From assembly GCA_001414485.1 (NCBI GenBank), contig LLEY01000082.1, forward strand, positions 124,001 to 188,000: a stretch of DNA of 64,000 bases, written 5' to 3'. A program made the translations under genes and the position numbers. The notes beneath the pieces are model-generated. The model searched no databases. It was given only the letters and a program-made list of their open reading frames with translations, and had not been told where the DNA came from. Source of the stretch: Calycina herbarum (Eukaryota > Ascomycota > Leotiomycetes > Helotiales > Pezizellaceae). Positions within the stretch are counted from its first letter, which is position 1. Every line of letters begins with the position of its first letter. Below are positions 19,813 through 31,154 of this stretch, piece by piece.

Positions 19813-22349
19813 ATGGGAAGAAAACCGAACCGTAAGTTGCTTTGCCAGTCTTACCACCCACCCGTCCTCCCAGAACTACCTCCCACCGCCTACCTATGAC
19901 CAACAGCTCCTCGTCAACAATGCGCTCAAATTGATATCCTCATATTGGCAATCATACAATCCGTAAAACTTGTAAAGGCTATTGCTAACCTATCATAGCT
20001 TTGATCAGCGAGCACTTCGAACGCGGAAACAAGTTGAACGATCAATCGAATCGATACCAATACACTTGCAGGAACTGCGGCGTCTTTTTCGCGAAGGGAA
20101 GATGCGATGCGCTGATGGCTCACTTGATTCGGAAATGTCCAAATTTGAGCCAGCAGGTGAGGGAAACGGCGATTTTGGCACAGAATGGACTTCCCAACGA
20201 CGGCACATATCAAATCCAAGGCCCTCCCAATCGCGCCATCGTTCCCGCACAAAATGGCCTCAATCTGAGTGCTCTCGAGGTCCTGGCCGAGGTTTCCAAG
20301 AACTTTGAGCAACCCCACAATCAAGGAGGAGGAAATCAGTCGCAGCTGGGTGCCTCGAATCATCTGAAGCTACAAGAGCAGTATACTTTGGACAATCCGC
20401 CAGTCAGTTATGAACAGCGAGCCTCGCGCGAGAAAAAGAGTAAGTTCTCGAACTCCAATTACATTTCAAATGTTAATTTCAATAGTCATGGAGCTGCAAA
20501 GACGAGACCAGCAACAAATGATCGAGGCTGCCAAAGCTCGCGCTCTCACCGCAAGTCACCACAATGGACATTCACCCGGAGTGGACGTTTCCCCCAACCC
20601 TAACAATCCATATCCCCCTTCGTTTATGTCCTCACATGGTATGTTTCATGCGGGTTCTCGTTCCTCCTCGCCAAATATAGCAATGGCTGCCAAGGCAACC
20701 TCAATGGCACAGCTTGCTTCTGCCAGCTTCAGTCCAAACATGCTGGATCCAGAATTAGTGAACCACGAGCCACCCATGAACCCTCATATTCCGGTTACTT
20801 CTGCTGGAGAGAGAGAATTTGTACAGGCTATCCAGGAAGCAAACGCTTCTATGCCCGATAATTTTATTCATCACTCACCCGAAGATGCAACATCGCCTTG
20901 GCCAGTCAGAGAAGGCTCGGTCAGCGCCTTTCAAGAACCAGTCCAACAAAGTATCGAACCCGTTCATCAATTGAGCTTCCAATCACCCCAAGTTCCTTCC
21001 GCAGAGTCTATGACTACAGAATTCAGTGCAGAACCTGGAGATGGAAAGCGAAACTCAAACAAGAAATCGCAGAAATCCCGATCCAAATTCAGCCACTCAC
21101 GACGTCTTGCAGTTCAAAGTATCCGGAAGCTGGGAGCTTGTACTCGATGCAGGTTTTTGAAGAAATGCTGTGGGGAAGGCACACCTTGCCAGACGTGTAA
21201 GGACGTTGACTGTGCTCGTGTTTGGAAGAGTGAGTGCTCACGCAAACGCCTCCCAGCAGAGATGGGTATGTTTGCTGCAGGTATGCATCATCTCCTCATG
21301 ACAAACAACCTCAAGGCCGTGACCGATCATGTCGTCTTTCGCGCCTCCGCCGTAGAAATTGATGCCTCGCTGCACCAAGAAACCAAAATATACGCCACTT
21401 TTAATGTTCTTGAAGGTCAAGCCGCGGTCGACACCAATATGGATACGGGAATGGGTGAGGGTTTTGAAAGTCAGACTGTATATATCCTCGATCAAGAAAA
21501 CGACGATCTGGGAGCAAAGATGGACGTATATACCCGGCAAATGCAGCCTTACTTCTTCCAACACGAGCCCTCGGAGTTTATGAGAACTACCTTGGATACT
21601 GTCGTCAATTTGACCTCCACTAACCATCTTCATCGGGAAACTCTCAACAAGGCGCTTGAGCTTTGGGCAACGGTGCATATTCTGGTCGACCACGAGGTTA
21701 GGTGGAATTTGACTTCGAGATTCAATGGTCAAAATGCAGTTGGTAGTGGTGCGATAATCGACGAACGATCATGGCGCCTTGTCAATTCACAGCTCGGTTC
21801 TGTTGTCGAAAGAAAGGCGGCTCAACTCACGAAAGAGGTTCTAGCGAACATCGAGAAACATCTCCTTGGTCAAGGTTTTAGACAGTCCTTCGAGATTTTT
21901 CTTACTGGTATCCTCATTCTCAACTGCCTGGAGAAATGCACTTGGTTCTTCAATTTTTGGGAACAAGAAAATCTTCTCAAGGACTGGCCACTCATGCAGC
22001 CACCGTTCTCGTTTGCCTCCCAAGCCGAAGATGTCACTAATATGCTTAACATGCTCTTACATTTGAAGAACGTTACGCCCTTGGTAACTTTCACAACTGA
22101 TGGCGTTATCCACACGGATATTTCTGAGACTCATAGGAACTTTTTCCGCAAGCTTTATGTAACTGGTAAGTTTTTTCTTCTCTCCCCTCTCAGTTTCGTG
22201 CGCTGACATGACCGTTTTTCACAGAGGAAAATGTTACTCGTGCTCGTGAGCAACCCCGATTTGATCCAGTCAATTCCCGTTGCTACGAGCTACGTTATCT
22301 TGGCCGACTACTCCTTAATGAACCTATTGACGAGGATAAGTCCACCTAG
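19813..22349 (+). CDS. Zinc-finger regulator: N-terminal BED-like finger plus Cys6 cluster
   Basis: Four exons, 19813-19831, 19999-20439, 20486-22165 and 22225-22349, give 754 residues. The first coding exon is only 19 nt; it supplies MGRKPN and splices across 167 nt to LISEHFERGNKL, recreating the N-terminus typical of this ascomycete group. The BED/C2HC-like finger is YTCRNCGVFFAKG...AHLIRKC. A linker rich in Pro, Ser and Gln follows. At about residue 372 there is a Cys cluster CTRCRFLKKCCGEGTPCQTC resembling Zn2Cys6, but the last Cys spacing is not canonical. The C-terminal half is helical and lacks a recognisable fungal_trans motif. It probably binds DNA in the nucleus; targets are unknown. 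An internal palindromic-repeat unit is absent, and base use is like that of the neighbours. Confidence 0.85.
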
Positions 22350-22728
22350 AGCGGTTTGCGGATGATGAAGGGATGATGGTATTGGTCTCATTGATGGGCT
22401 GACGAATACCTTAATGCATTAATGTGTAAATGAATAATGTAAAAATACTCTATGCCATTCTTTGGTTTTCCTAAACATGATTCTCCTTTGTTTTTTTCGA
22501 GCCGTTACAAATACGCTTCTCAGAATCGACGCACCCGTAAATACTTCAAGCTCGTACCTGCCTGTCTAGCTCATTGTTCTCGCTTTTTAGAGTAATCCAA
22601 GTCAATTGTCCCAAACACTTGGAACAATTTAAGCTTTACCTAGATGGTTGGAAGAAACAATCTACTTCCTTATTTACCCGTCGATGACCAGAAGAAAACC
22701 CCAAAAAATAATCCCTTCTCTTCCCTCC
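22350..22728. other. Intergenic, one palindromic-repeat unit
   Basis: A near-perfect unit lies at about 22604-22627 (ATTGTCCCAA, 4-nt loop, TTGGAACAAT). Nothing else is supported. Confidence 0.5.
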
Positions 22729-23395
22729 TCATCCACCCTGATCCGCCTTCGCCTCTCTCGCCTCCCTTCCCGCCGCCCACCTATCCACCCTCTCCGCTTC
22801 TATCTCCTTCCTTGCCTCCTCAATCTTCGAGGGGAGCTGGGACGTTATGATTTGTTAGCCGGGGGCTCAAATAATAGCTGTGGGGTTGAGGGTTGAGGCG
22901 AGGTGAAATTTGTAGGAGTGAGGTTTGTCGAAGTGAAGTTTGTAAAGCCCCAGGATTTATATGCGATCAAGCGAGGTTGTAAGTGATTTATCGTGACTTG
23001 GATTTGAGGACTTGGTGAAGACTCTTTCAGTGTCTCGAGGAACCAGCAGCCCTTAGCCTCTTGAAAAGTGTGTTAGCGAGAATGCACGGTAGATGCTTAT
23101 TGAGATATTAGAACAACGGCTTACCTTAGGAGAGAAAATGAGTGAGCGCAATGGCTTCTCCTCCTCCAAACGGTGACTGGCAGACATGCCGCCCGAAAGA
23201 GTAACCGATCCCTCTGGATCAGTGTTGAATGGTGATGACTCTGCAGAGAAGGCAAAGCGCGACGCAGAAGTATGGCCGCATGTGTTTGGGCAAAGTAGAC
23301 CCATAGACCTGATTTTTGAGAGGGCGAGCTGGGGGTGGGATGGGAGTGGGTAGGTGGAGGAAGAAGAGAAGAAAATTAAGAGCAAGAGTGACCAT
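22729..23395 (-). pseudogene. Unknown multi-copy family, copy 2 (NTDPEGSVTLSG motif)
   Basis: On the minus strand an ATG at 23395, in the context CAGCAGATGGT shared with copy 1, opens a hydrophobic peptide in one frame. The motif FSAESSPFNTDPEGSVTLSG, then HRLEEEKPLRS and SPK, lies in a different frame and is followed by a donor GTAAGC (about 23126). After possible acceptors the strand encodes a charged helix IEEARKEIEAERVDRW ending at a TGA at 22729. A frame that joins all parts needs an unseen intron or a frameshift. It is related to the segments at 3384-3774 (motif) and 11343-11577 (helix). Function unknown; it could be an active gene with a complex intron structure. Confidence 0.35.
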
Positions 23396-23638
23396 CTGCT
23401 GGATAATGGCTGAACGCCTCCGAGTGTGCGAGTGCGAGCAGTTATTAACAAAACTGCTATGAAGATTGATTCTGGCGCACAACTTCAACCACAGTCCTCG
23501 CTTTCGTGTAAATAGGAACAAGTCACAGTCCAGGCCTTCTCCTCGCCCTAATGCAAACGAGTAAATCCCCCCAAAGAGATACTTCAAAAGCACTAAAGCC
23601 CGAACAAAGCTTCACTTTTGTTAGGAAAAATTGCAGAT

Positions 23639-24172
23639 ATGCTAGTTGGTAGCTCGTATTCCCCTGGAGATATTGCCATTCCAGGAGGGGCCATTGACGA
23701 TGTCGCCAACGAAGAAGAGGACGCCACAGCTTCCCAAACATACGAGGACACATCTACCCAAAGCCAGACTTCGCAATACGCGCATCAGCCAAACAGGCTT
23801 TGTCTTTGCCTGACATTGCTGAAATCTTACAAGAAAATCCGTGACGATGCGTCAATTGTTAGCCGTAAAGTCAATGTAGGAGCAGCAGGAAAAAAAATCA
23901 AAACATCAAGAATAATCAATCCACTAGCTGTACACGAGATGAGCAAAATTGGTAGTCGTCGCATTGCACTCACAAACAACACTTCTCCTCACCCCGATAA
24001 ATTGAGCGAATCCCTACGAAAGAACATTACAAAAGCCGCCAAAACCCGAACAGAGCTTCACTCCCGTTGGAGAGAATCTCAAATATGCTATTTGGTAGCT
24101 CACTTTCCGCTGGCAACAACGCGAAAGTGGTTATCAATGAACGGACAGAAAGGCGAAGCGTCCGACAACTAG
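23639..24172 (+). CDS. Hypothetical ORF, unsupported by family
   Basis: ATG to TAG gives 177 residues with an acidic Ser/Thr/Gln-rich first third (EEEDATASQTYEDTSTQSQT) and a basic remainder. The ATG sits in a ~70-bp sequence that is repeated 446 bp downstream (24041-24112), where it again supplies an ATG followed by ML-GSS-S-G, in another frame. This suggests a tandemly duplicated, partly decayed gene rather than a normal protein gene. Confidence 0.25.
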   Translation: MLVGSSYSPGDIAIPGGAIDDVANEEEDATASQTYEDTSTQSQTSQYAHQPNRLCLCLTLLKSYKKIRDDASIVSRKVNVGAAGKKIKTSRIINPLAVHEMSKIGSRRIALTNNTSPHPDKLSESLRKNITKAAKTRTELHSRWRESQICYLVAHFPLATTRKWLSMNGQKGEASDN

Positions 24173-24246
24173 CGACGCCAACTCCAGACGAGGCAGCCGG
24201 GGCAGGCACTCGCTCGAACAATGAAAAAATAATGCGAACCGTTTAG
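24085..24246 (+). CDS. Short ORF sharing its start with the ORF at 23639
   Basis: Begins MLFGSSLSAGNNAKVV, matching MLVGSSYSPGD of the upstream ORF, and runs 53 residues to a TAG at 24244-24246. It may be the 3' remains of a duplicated gene. Confidence 0.2.
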   Translation: MLFGSSLSAGNNAKVVINERTERRSVRQLATPTPDEAAGAGTRSNNEKIMRTV

Positions 24247-24550
24247 GAAAACGAACTCTTGCCATTCCCCATTATCCCAAGTCCCCTGCCCTGAAACAAT
24301 CAAGCTAATTGTTGCCCAGTCACCCTCCAGTGTAATCTTAGGCCCTAGTCAGGGTGTCAAATGGCGTGTTCAGTCTTCTTTTCGTATTGTTCAGTCCCCC
24401 GTCAAGTAGAAGAAAGGTCGAGTCCACTGGAAGCTGCTGGACCTAGATTGAAATATATCATTTTTCGTTGACTACTACCGGGAAATTCCCTCCTTAACTC
24501 CACCCGATTCAGTCCATGTATACGCTCAAATATGCCTCTGTGTCATCATC

Positions 24551-24644
24551 ACCCATCCATCCATCCATATGACAATCAACCATCCCATCCCAACCAGCAA
24601 TCCGCCAACCTACCCATCTACCTACCCATCTACCTACCCATCTA
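24551..24644. repeat. CATC / CTACCCAT microsatellite
   Basis: (CCAT)n is followed by imperfect (CTACCCAT)n just beyond the 3' end of the Mtr10 coding region. The 24247-24848 stretch contains no gene. Confidence 0.75.
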
Positions 24645-24848
24645 ACAATTTCCATGCATCAAAGCTCATCCATCCTCCTCTCCAAATCAAAAAGCAGCCT
24701 CTAAACCGACAACACGAGACTTGACCCATCTCCATCGCTATGCCATGCAACCAACCAAACAAAGACTAAACTGAAAATATGAAAAAGTGGAGAGCTCATC
24801 AGTAAAGGGGGTATAAAATCTCCACTGGACCCGAGAGGGAGTTTTTTA

Positions 24849-27800
24849 TCAAGCCTTGTAATGGAATCTCTCCGCTTCCAGACTGCCTAAACCATCTCTG
24901 GGAGCGACATATCGTCTCCTATAAGTGTTCGTGAAATCTTGGAGCAGACTGCGGACCTTGCGAAGACCATCCTTTCCAAGCGCCAAGCGTTCTTGTATTC
25001 CGCTCATGAGTCGATCAATTTCTGCTTCGCGGATGGTGCCAGCTGGGAGCAGGCGAACGGTCTTATCAACCCAAACAGCGGTCTGCGCAGGCAGGATCTC
25101 GAACAAGCCCAAGAGTGCACCACTACCATCTGTGAAACAGTCATCGGGAAAGGTAATCATCATACCGGCCAAAATTGACTTCACGAGATGTTCGCCATTG
25201 GCAATCAAAAGCGTCTGCACGGCGTGCTGAATCTCCGCCGGGTTTGGGCTTTTGTTTGAACTTGGCGGGTTGTCGCCTCCATATCCGATGACGTCCCGAA
25301 GGTAGTGGAGGGTTGCAGAAAGAGGCTCTCTTTGCTGGAGAGCTAATGCTGCTATGGCAGCTTGCAAAATGGGCGAGAAGAGATCTGAGCCAATTAATTT
25401 ATGTGGGTAATAAAGCAATGCATCCACCAATAGGCGGTAGAAGTCCTCGATAACATCAGGTAAGTCTTGTGGTGGCAGATCGCTCATCATCTGAAGCATA
25501 TTTCTCGACTGAGCTTCAAAGAAAGAGTATATGGACTCGGTTGTATTCTCGTCCACATGTTCACGATCTTCAGAGAATTCTCGCAGGATAGCGCCTGTCG
25601 CCCAAAGGAAGCAACCCTGTTTTGACGTAGAAAATCCGGTGGCAAGCTTGTTTGCCATTTGAGGGAGGAGAGGAACGGTTGAGGTTCGATATGAGATGAC
25701 CATATATCTCCAACAGCGGCAGATTCTTTCACAGATTGGTGTAAATGCTAAAAATGTGTCCAGGATGGTCGATAGAATGGGGAAAATCTCCTGGCAGTAT
25801 TTAACTGCAGGGTTTTCTTGTCCAGGTTCAACATATGGGACCACAATCTGGATGAAAATTGTGATTAATTGCAAGTGGTCTTTGATGGGTTAGCAAAACA
25901 GTTTAAATGGGTGAGTAAGTGTACGAACCTGCTACTGCGAGCTTTCCTTCCTCGTCTGTGGCAGCGTTGGCCTTGGCCATCAATCTAGCCATCAAGGGAT
26001 CACAGTAAAGTTTGAGGAGTTCGAAAGTTTGGGTAGGTGGCTGAACTGCGACAACATTTGCAACCCCATCAGTCAACTCTTCTTGGCTGATACCCGGGAG
26101 CTTGTCAAGAGTCTGGTCATAAAACTGTTGCAGCTGTACAACCTGGCCACTAAGTAAGTGTTTGCAATCCGTGCAAAAGAATTTCATGGCCATGGCAGCC
26201 GCTCGAATAATCTCCTTAGAATCAGTTGCAAATGACGAGACGATATATGTGAACTGAGATTCCAGGAGTTCCGGATGGTTCGAGGTCCATTCGGTATAGC
26301 GCCCTAACACCATAATTGTTGCAAATCGTAGTTTTTCGTGAAGAGGGATCTGAACAATCAAAGGCATGATTTGGGGTAAAATGATGTCCTCGTCCTTATC
26401 AACCATTTTGCCCATCGCCCGCATGCTGAATAGAGGCGCCTCAAGTTGTTGCCAGTGAGGGACGGAATTAGCGGTTGCTTGGCCTGCGTAAGCACCCATC
26501 CACGCCTTTATACGATCCAGAACCTTGGATAGACAATCCGTCACTCCCATGATTTCGCAACAATCCTTCAAAACATCTCCCATGAGATGTCGAAACTCGC
26601 GAAATTTCTCTTCGGCTTCACGATCTCCATCGAAAAGATCCGGCTCGCCTGGAGTCTCGGTCGGAAATTCCAGTTGCTTGAGCATTACATCGACCAGGTT
26701 TGAATAAATGTCGACGTACTGGACCCGGGCTTGAATATACTTTTCGAGGACAAGATATAGCTTCAACTCGTACCAGAAAATGAAAGTCAGCGCAATGGCA
26801 TCCCGGTCCGTGTCCAAAGCTGCGCACTCCAAGACCGCTTCCACAAGTGGTCGGAATGCAGTGGGCTCACGAGCGATCAGAACCACCCATGCTTCCCCAG
26901 CTTCTGCGAAAACCCGAGTCAAACCTTTGTAAAGATCTGCATCAACATCTCCTTCTGCGGCAGCTTGTCGTATACGAGGACGAAGCGCAACAACGCGAGG
27001 TAAAAGGACCTGAATGGTGACAAGATACTCGTCCACCTCACGTGTCTCTTTGAAAATCGCACACAGGCAATCTGTCGCTGCCTCAAAGGACCTATCTGAA
27101 TCCAGCGCACTGAATATAACGTCTAAAAGTGGGGAGTTGACAATATCCCCCACGGGGACTTCCCGAAGCCAGGATGTAATAACCTCAAGAAGTTGCGGAT
27201 TTGTTGAAGCCGAATCTAGAGAGAGTTAGCATGCGGCTCAGGTAATGGCAAATCAAAACATACCGGATGACTGGGTGTAGTTGATCAGAAGTTGGACGAC
27301 CAGGCTCGCATTATCTCCCAGTAACTCCTGCGTTCTTTGTTGCAGCTCATCTTCCTAATATTACGCATTAGACTCTTATACAGCTATCTCTCCCCAACCA
27401 AACGTCGTTATAGATGCTCGCGGGATGGTGTGTTTCGGCCCACATACTGTCAAATTGATCTTTCGCCCTTCGGTGACCTCTTCGGGAAGAACCTTTAGGA
27501 AATCGAGGATACAGGCGTGACCTTCGTTGGAGGATCCCAATGTTGAGCCCACTAACTGCACCACATCTTTCCACCCCGTCATTTGAATGGCCAAGATGGC
27601 CAAACACACACATAATTGGATTCGGATTGGTCGGGGACCGGTTGCAAATTGACTTAGAAGACCCAGGACTTGGTCTCGGAGAGCGGGAAGAGCGTCGGGT
27701 GGTATTTGATTGACATCGTAAGTTATCTAGCAAGTTAGCGCATGGAATATCTCCCAAAGATCCCATCCCACCCACCTTTCCTCTCAATGTTGTGGCCGCA

Positions 27801-28065
27801 AACAATTTGGCCTCGAGATCAGCCTGCGAATTCAGGATGCCAATAGTCATCTGCCATGCTTCCGTCTAGAGACATTATCAGCGTTCAAGTTCCCTCTTGA
27901 AATCCCCCGTGTGTTTCCCTCCCAAATGATGCGACATACTGATTTCTGAAACCCCTCCAAAAACTGATGTGCCTGCTTCTTCTGCTCCCTCTGACCATCG
28001 CGCATAGTTGACATAGCCGTGAGGACTGGCGCAAAGGCCTGCTGGGTGGTGGCAGTCGTAGCCAT
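24849..28065 (-). CDS. mtr10: Importin-beta family nuclear import receptor Mtr10/Kap111 (transportin-SR-like)
   Basis: A karyopherin that carries SR-type and RNA-binding proteins into the nucleus and takes part in tRNA re-import in yeast. Six exons: 27940-28065, 27776-27865, 27448-27726, 27264-27354, 25929-27215 and 24849-25879. All splice in phase to 967 residues, the normal Mtr10/TNPO3 length. The N-terminal exon begins MATTATTQQAFAP; the ATG at 28065 is preferred over one three codons upstream (28074). Next come the importin N-terminal helices (QAHQFLEGFQKSTEAWQ), then HEAT-repeat sequence such as SFATDSKEIIRAAAMAMKFF and CTDCKHLLSGQVVQLQQFYD. The protein ends with a basic stretch. It diverges from smE across 432 bp. 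There is no signal or membrane segment, as expected for a nucleo-cytoplasmic shuttler. Confidence 0.93.
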
Positions 28066-28497
28066 GATTACCATTTGTGATGGCGGGGCAAGTGGTGGGA
28101 GGGAATTAGGTAGGTGGAGGACCGTAAAAACGGTGGATATCAGTTGCAGAACGCCCCTGTCGTTTTCGTGGTGTCGTGAATCGTGAATCCTAATATGTAA
28201 AAGAGAGAAAAGGCAAGGAAAGAGAGAGAGTGGGAGTTCTTTTTGAGTGAAGGTTTGAGGTTGTCATAGAGCGAGCGAGCGAGTGTTGAATCCCCCAAAT
28301 AAATCCCCACTAGTGCGCTTTCCCTGGCCTGGTGGGCAGCCTTGCCCACCTCAAAAGCTTCAGCCAGACCGCAACCCACCAATTTACACGCGCAGCGCAA
28401 ACCATACTGCAAGTCGACCTCCTTCTCCCAACAACTTCTGGAAGGATCGTTCCCGGACTGAATACAAAGAACCTTCCACACACAAACCAACATCAGA
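28066..28497. other. Divergent promoter of mtr10 and smE
   Basis: The 432-bp spacer has no coding region. Short frames on both strands here are chance. Confidence 0.6.
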
Positions 28498-28900
28498 ATG
28501 AATCGAGGCGGCGGAGGCGGCGGGCGCAAAGTCCTGCTCCCACCAATCAACTTCATATTCAAGCTCCTCCAGCAACACTCAACTGTCCAAATCTGGTTGT
28601 ACGAGCAGCTGGCAATAAGAATCGAGGGCAGAATTAGAGTGAGTCGCATACCATATAATGCAAATATGAAGACGAAGGAGTGCTAACAGACATGTTTACA
28701 GGGTTTCGACGAGTTTATGAACCTGGTTATTGACGATGCGGTGGAGGTAAAGCAGGCAACAAAGACAACGGAGGAGAGCCGCAGATCATTAGGTGCATAC
28801 ATATTTCTGTTCAGCCAGCAGGGCTTTCGCTAATCGTTCTACAGGTCAAATCTTGTTGAAGGGAGACAATGTGTCGTTGATCCAGAGTTTGAACGGATGA
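28498..28900 (+). CDS. smE: Small nuclear ribonucleoprotein SmE
   Basis: A core Sm protein that forms the heptameric ring on U1, U2, U4 and U5 snRNAs. Three exons, 28498-28638, 28702-28792 and 28845-28900, with introns of 63 and 52 nt, give 95 residues, the usual SmE size. A Gly-rich start (MNRGGGGGGRK) is followed by the Sm1 motif (VQIWLYEQLAIRIEGRIRGF then DEFMNLVIDDAVE) and the Sm2 motif in the last exon (ILLKGDNVSLI). The gene is too interrupted for ORF-only calling beyond exon 1. Confidence 0.96.
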
Positions 28901-29037
28901 AGGCAACAAAAAGGCGTTAATGATTTCACAACTTGGGCGGTTATACAATAGCGACAAAATCATGGTGGGAATTGGGAAGAAATATGCAAATGGAGTTCTC
29001 ATGATCTTCAGATTCAGCTCCGGGAATTGGAGGAATT

Positions 29038-29828
29038 CTAGGAATTTTTGTTGATGGTATCCACGAACGTTCCGTCACCTACCAGCACGCCATGCAGCAG
29101 GCGGTCTTGCTCCCCCACTGGTACGGACTGTTCAGTTTCTACTCCTAGGAATTGCTCCCTGAGGGCTAAACCATACAGCAATGGACTCTTTCTTGGCCCA
29201 ACTGATAGTTCGTTTCCAAGTGATCCACCACTTTGACTGTATCTGTGTAAGAAGTAGTCATAAAATCCCTTGCCATGGCCCAGTCTTCTCACAAACCCAC
29301 ATGGGCTCAGGTCAAAAGCCACACCGGGCACCAAGATCATATCCAAATCCTCACTTTCGTTCCTCTCTCCTAGGACATGTTCCCGTTCATGAACAGTCAA
29401 TTTGTCAATGCTAGGAATCCCCCAGCTATCTCTTTTCAAAGCCTCGTAATCAGCAATTGAGTCAAGAAGCACCATATCCATGACAGACTTGGGTGTATCA
29501 ATGACTGGTGTCTTTGGTGGGTGGAGAAATGGAACGAAGACTTGCTTTCCACTAGCGAGCGCATGACGAACAATTTGATCAGTTTGCAACTCTCCTGTAG
29601 GCATTGACAAGTAGATTCCAACGCGATGTGCATTTTGATATGATGGGAATGCGTTGAGCCTGTGGAAGATTGTGCTGCCTGAGAAGTGTTAGTGTGAGTG
29701 GACTCAAATATTTTAATATCAAACTCACTCTGTGCAATGATTGATTCCTCGGGGATTTTTCTGAGTGTTTCCTTCATCAAGGTGCGAAGTTCCTTTTTTG
29801 CTACCTTTAATCCTGTAGAAGCGGCCAT
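29038..29828 (-). CDS. 5-formyltetrahydrofolate cyclo-ligase (MTHFS, Fau1-like)
   Basis: ATP-dependent conversion of 5-formyl-THF to 5,10-methenyl-THF in one-carbon metabolism. Two exons, 29729-29828 and 29038-29678, are joined across a 50-nt intron (29679-29728), giving 246 residues. An in-frame ATG 13 codons upstream (29867) would give 259. The inner ATG is preferred because its context ACCACCAACATGG is stronger and homologues start near MAAS. Family motifs: KKELRTLMKETLRKI at the start, VGIYLSMPTGELQT, and the signature RLGHGKGFYDYFL near residue 165, corresponding to the folate/ATP site. No targeting signal is evident. Confidence 0.93.
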
Positions 29829-30202
29829 GTTGGTGGTGTCTAACGTTCCTATGGGTTGTTGAGCCATGTGGCAGAGCTGATTTTGAATTGCTCAAGACTG
29901 GGCGGGGGATGGGGGGTGGAAAACTCGTGGAGCGGCTTGATTTTGAAGACTGGAGGAAGACTTCCAAAGTTTCTCTCAATGGAAATTCAAACTTTTGAAA
30001 GTCATCTCGTCTTAGGTGTAAAAGAAGCTCCAAGGCGATGCCGAGGGGTCCATAATTTTTAGTTGCGCCACATCAACGTTGTGTGGCTGGTGGCATCGCG
30101 CTTAGCAGTTCCATCATCCGCCCGCCGCTCTAAATCTTGCCTGCCATCGTCTCTCCTGCCAATTCCAACTTTCCCACCACCAACACTCGTTCAACCACAA
30201 CA
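29829..30202. other. Divergent promoter of the MTHFS and rot1 genes
   Basis: Includes the upstream in-frame ATG of the MTHFS gene at 29867 and GC-poor leader sequence. No other gene is seen. Confidence 0.55.
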
Positions 30203-31154
30203 ATGCCTTCCTTCACCCTACAGTCGCTACTGATCGCAGGCGCATGCCTCGTAACCTCCGCATCCGCTGCGATTGATGCTCAACTCGTGGGAACATGGTC
30301 GACGAAATCCGCGAAGGTCATAACGGGTCCGGTACGTTCGTTCTATTCTGGGAACAGGAGACAAGCTTGAATTTTGGCAACCAGAAATGAAATGCTGATA
30401 AGAGGCTCTAGGGCTTCTACAATCCGTCCAACGATAGTTTCATCGAGCCAACTCACACTGGGATTTCTTACTCCTTCACCGAAGATGGATTTTACGAGGA
30501 GGCATACTACCGCGCCGTTTCAAATCGTAGGTTCCTCGAAAACCGCCAATCCACCGATCTCTCATACTGATCGAAATCTGTAGCTGCCGACCCAAAATGC
30601 CCTACCGGAATAATGCAGTTTCAACATGGAACTGTTATAATGAACAACGATCTCTCATTATCAATGACTCCTTTTACCAGCGATGGCAGACAACTTCAAT
30701 CCGATCCCTGCAAATCCGAAACTCACGCAACATACACGAGATACAACCAGTCCGAAACCATGGCTGTAAGCCTTTTCCAGTCCAACTCCGAGGATGAGAG
30801 ACTAACAGAACAATCTAGAAATGGCAAGTTTACATCGACCCATATACGAAAATGACTAGGCTCGACCTCTACCAATTCGACGGCACCCCAATGAACCCCA
30901 TGTTCCTCGCCTACAAACCTCCCATGATGCTTCCAACCGTGACTCTCAACCCCACCGCCGCAGCAACATCCGCAGCAGCGAAATCAAAGAGAACCGCCGG
31001 AGCAGGAGAATTACCAATCCCCATGAACCAGAATGCGAAACACATCAAGAGAGGAATCGAAGAACGCTCTCTCATGCAACGAGTCGATCTTAATATTATC
31101 TGGTGGACTGGATTAGGAATGATCGTTTTCGGTGGAACAGCATACTTGTTATAG
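30203..31154 (+). CDS. rot1: ROT1, ER membrane chaperone-like protein
   Basis: Rot1 is an essential ER protein in yeast, needed for cell-wall beta-glucan and folding of glycoproteins. Four exons: 30203-30331, 30412-30526, 30584-30765 and 30819-31154, giving 253 residues. An N-terminal signal peptide ([15 protein letters not shown]) is followed by [12 protein letters not shown], then [20 protein letters not shown] and [16 protein letters not shown], the hallmark block of the family, and a Cys-containing [16 protein letters not shown]-terminal membrane anchor [19 protein letters not shown] ends the protein, giving a lumenal domain with a tail anchor. The first ATG in the frame is at 30203; upstream in-frame codons are not ATG. 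All introns contain CTGAT- or CTAAC-type branch sites. Confidence 0.94.
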
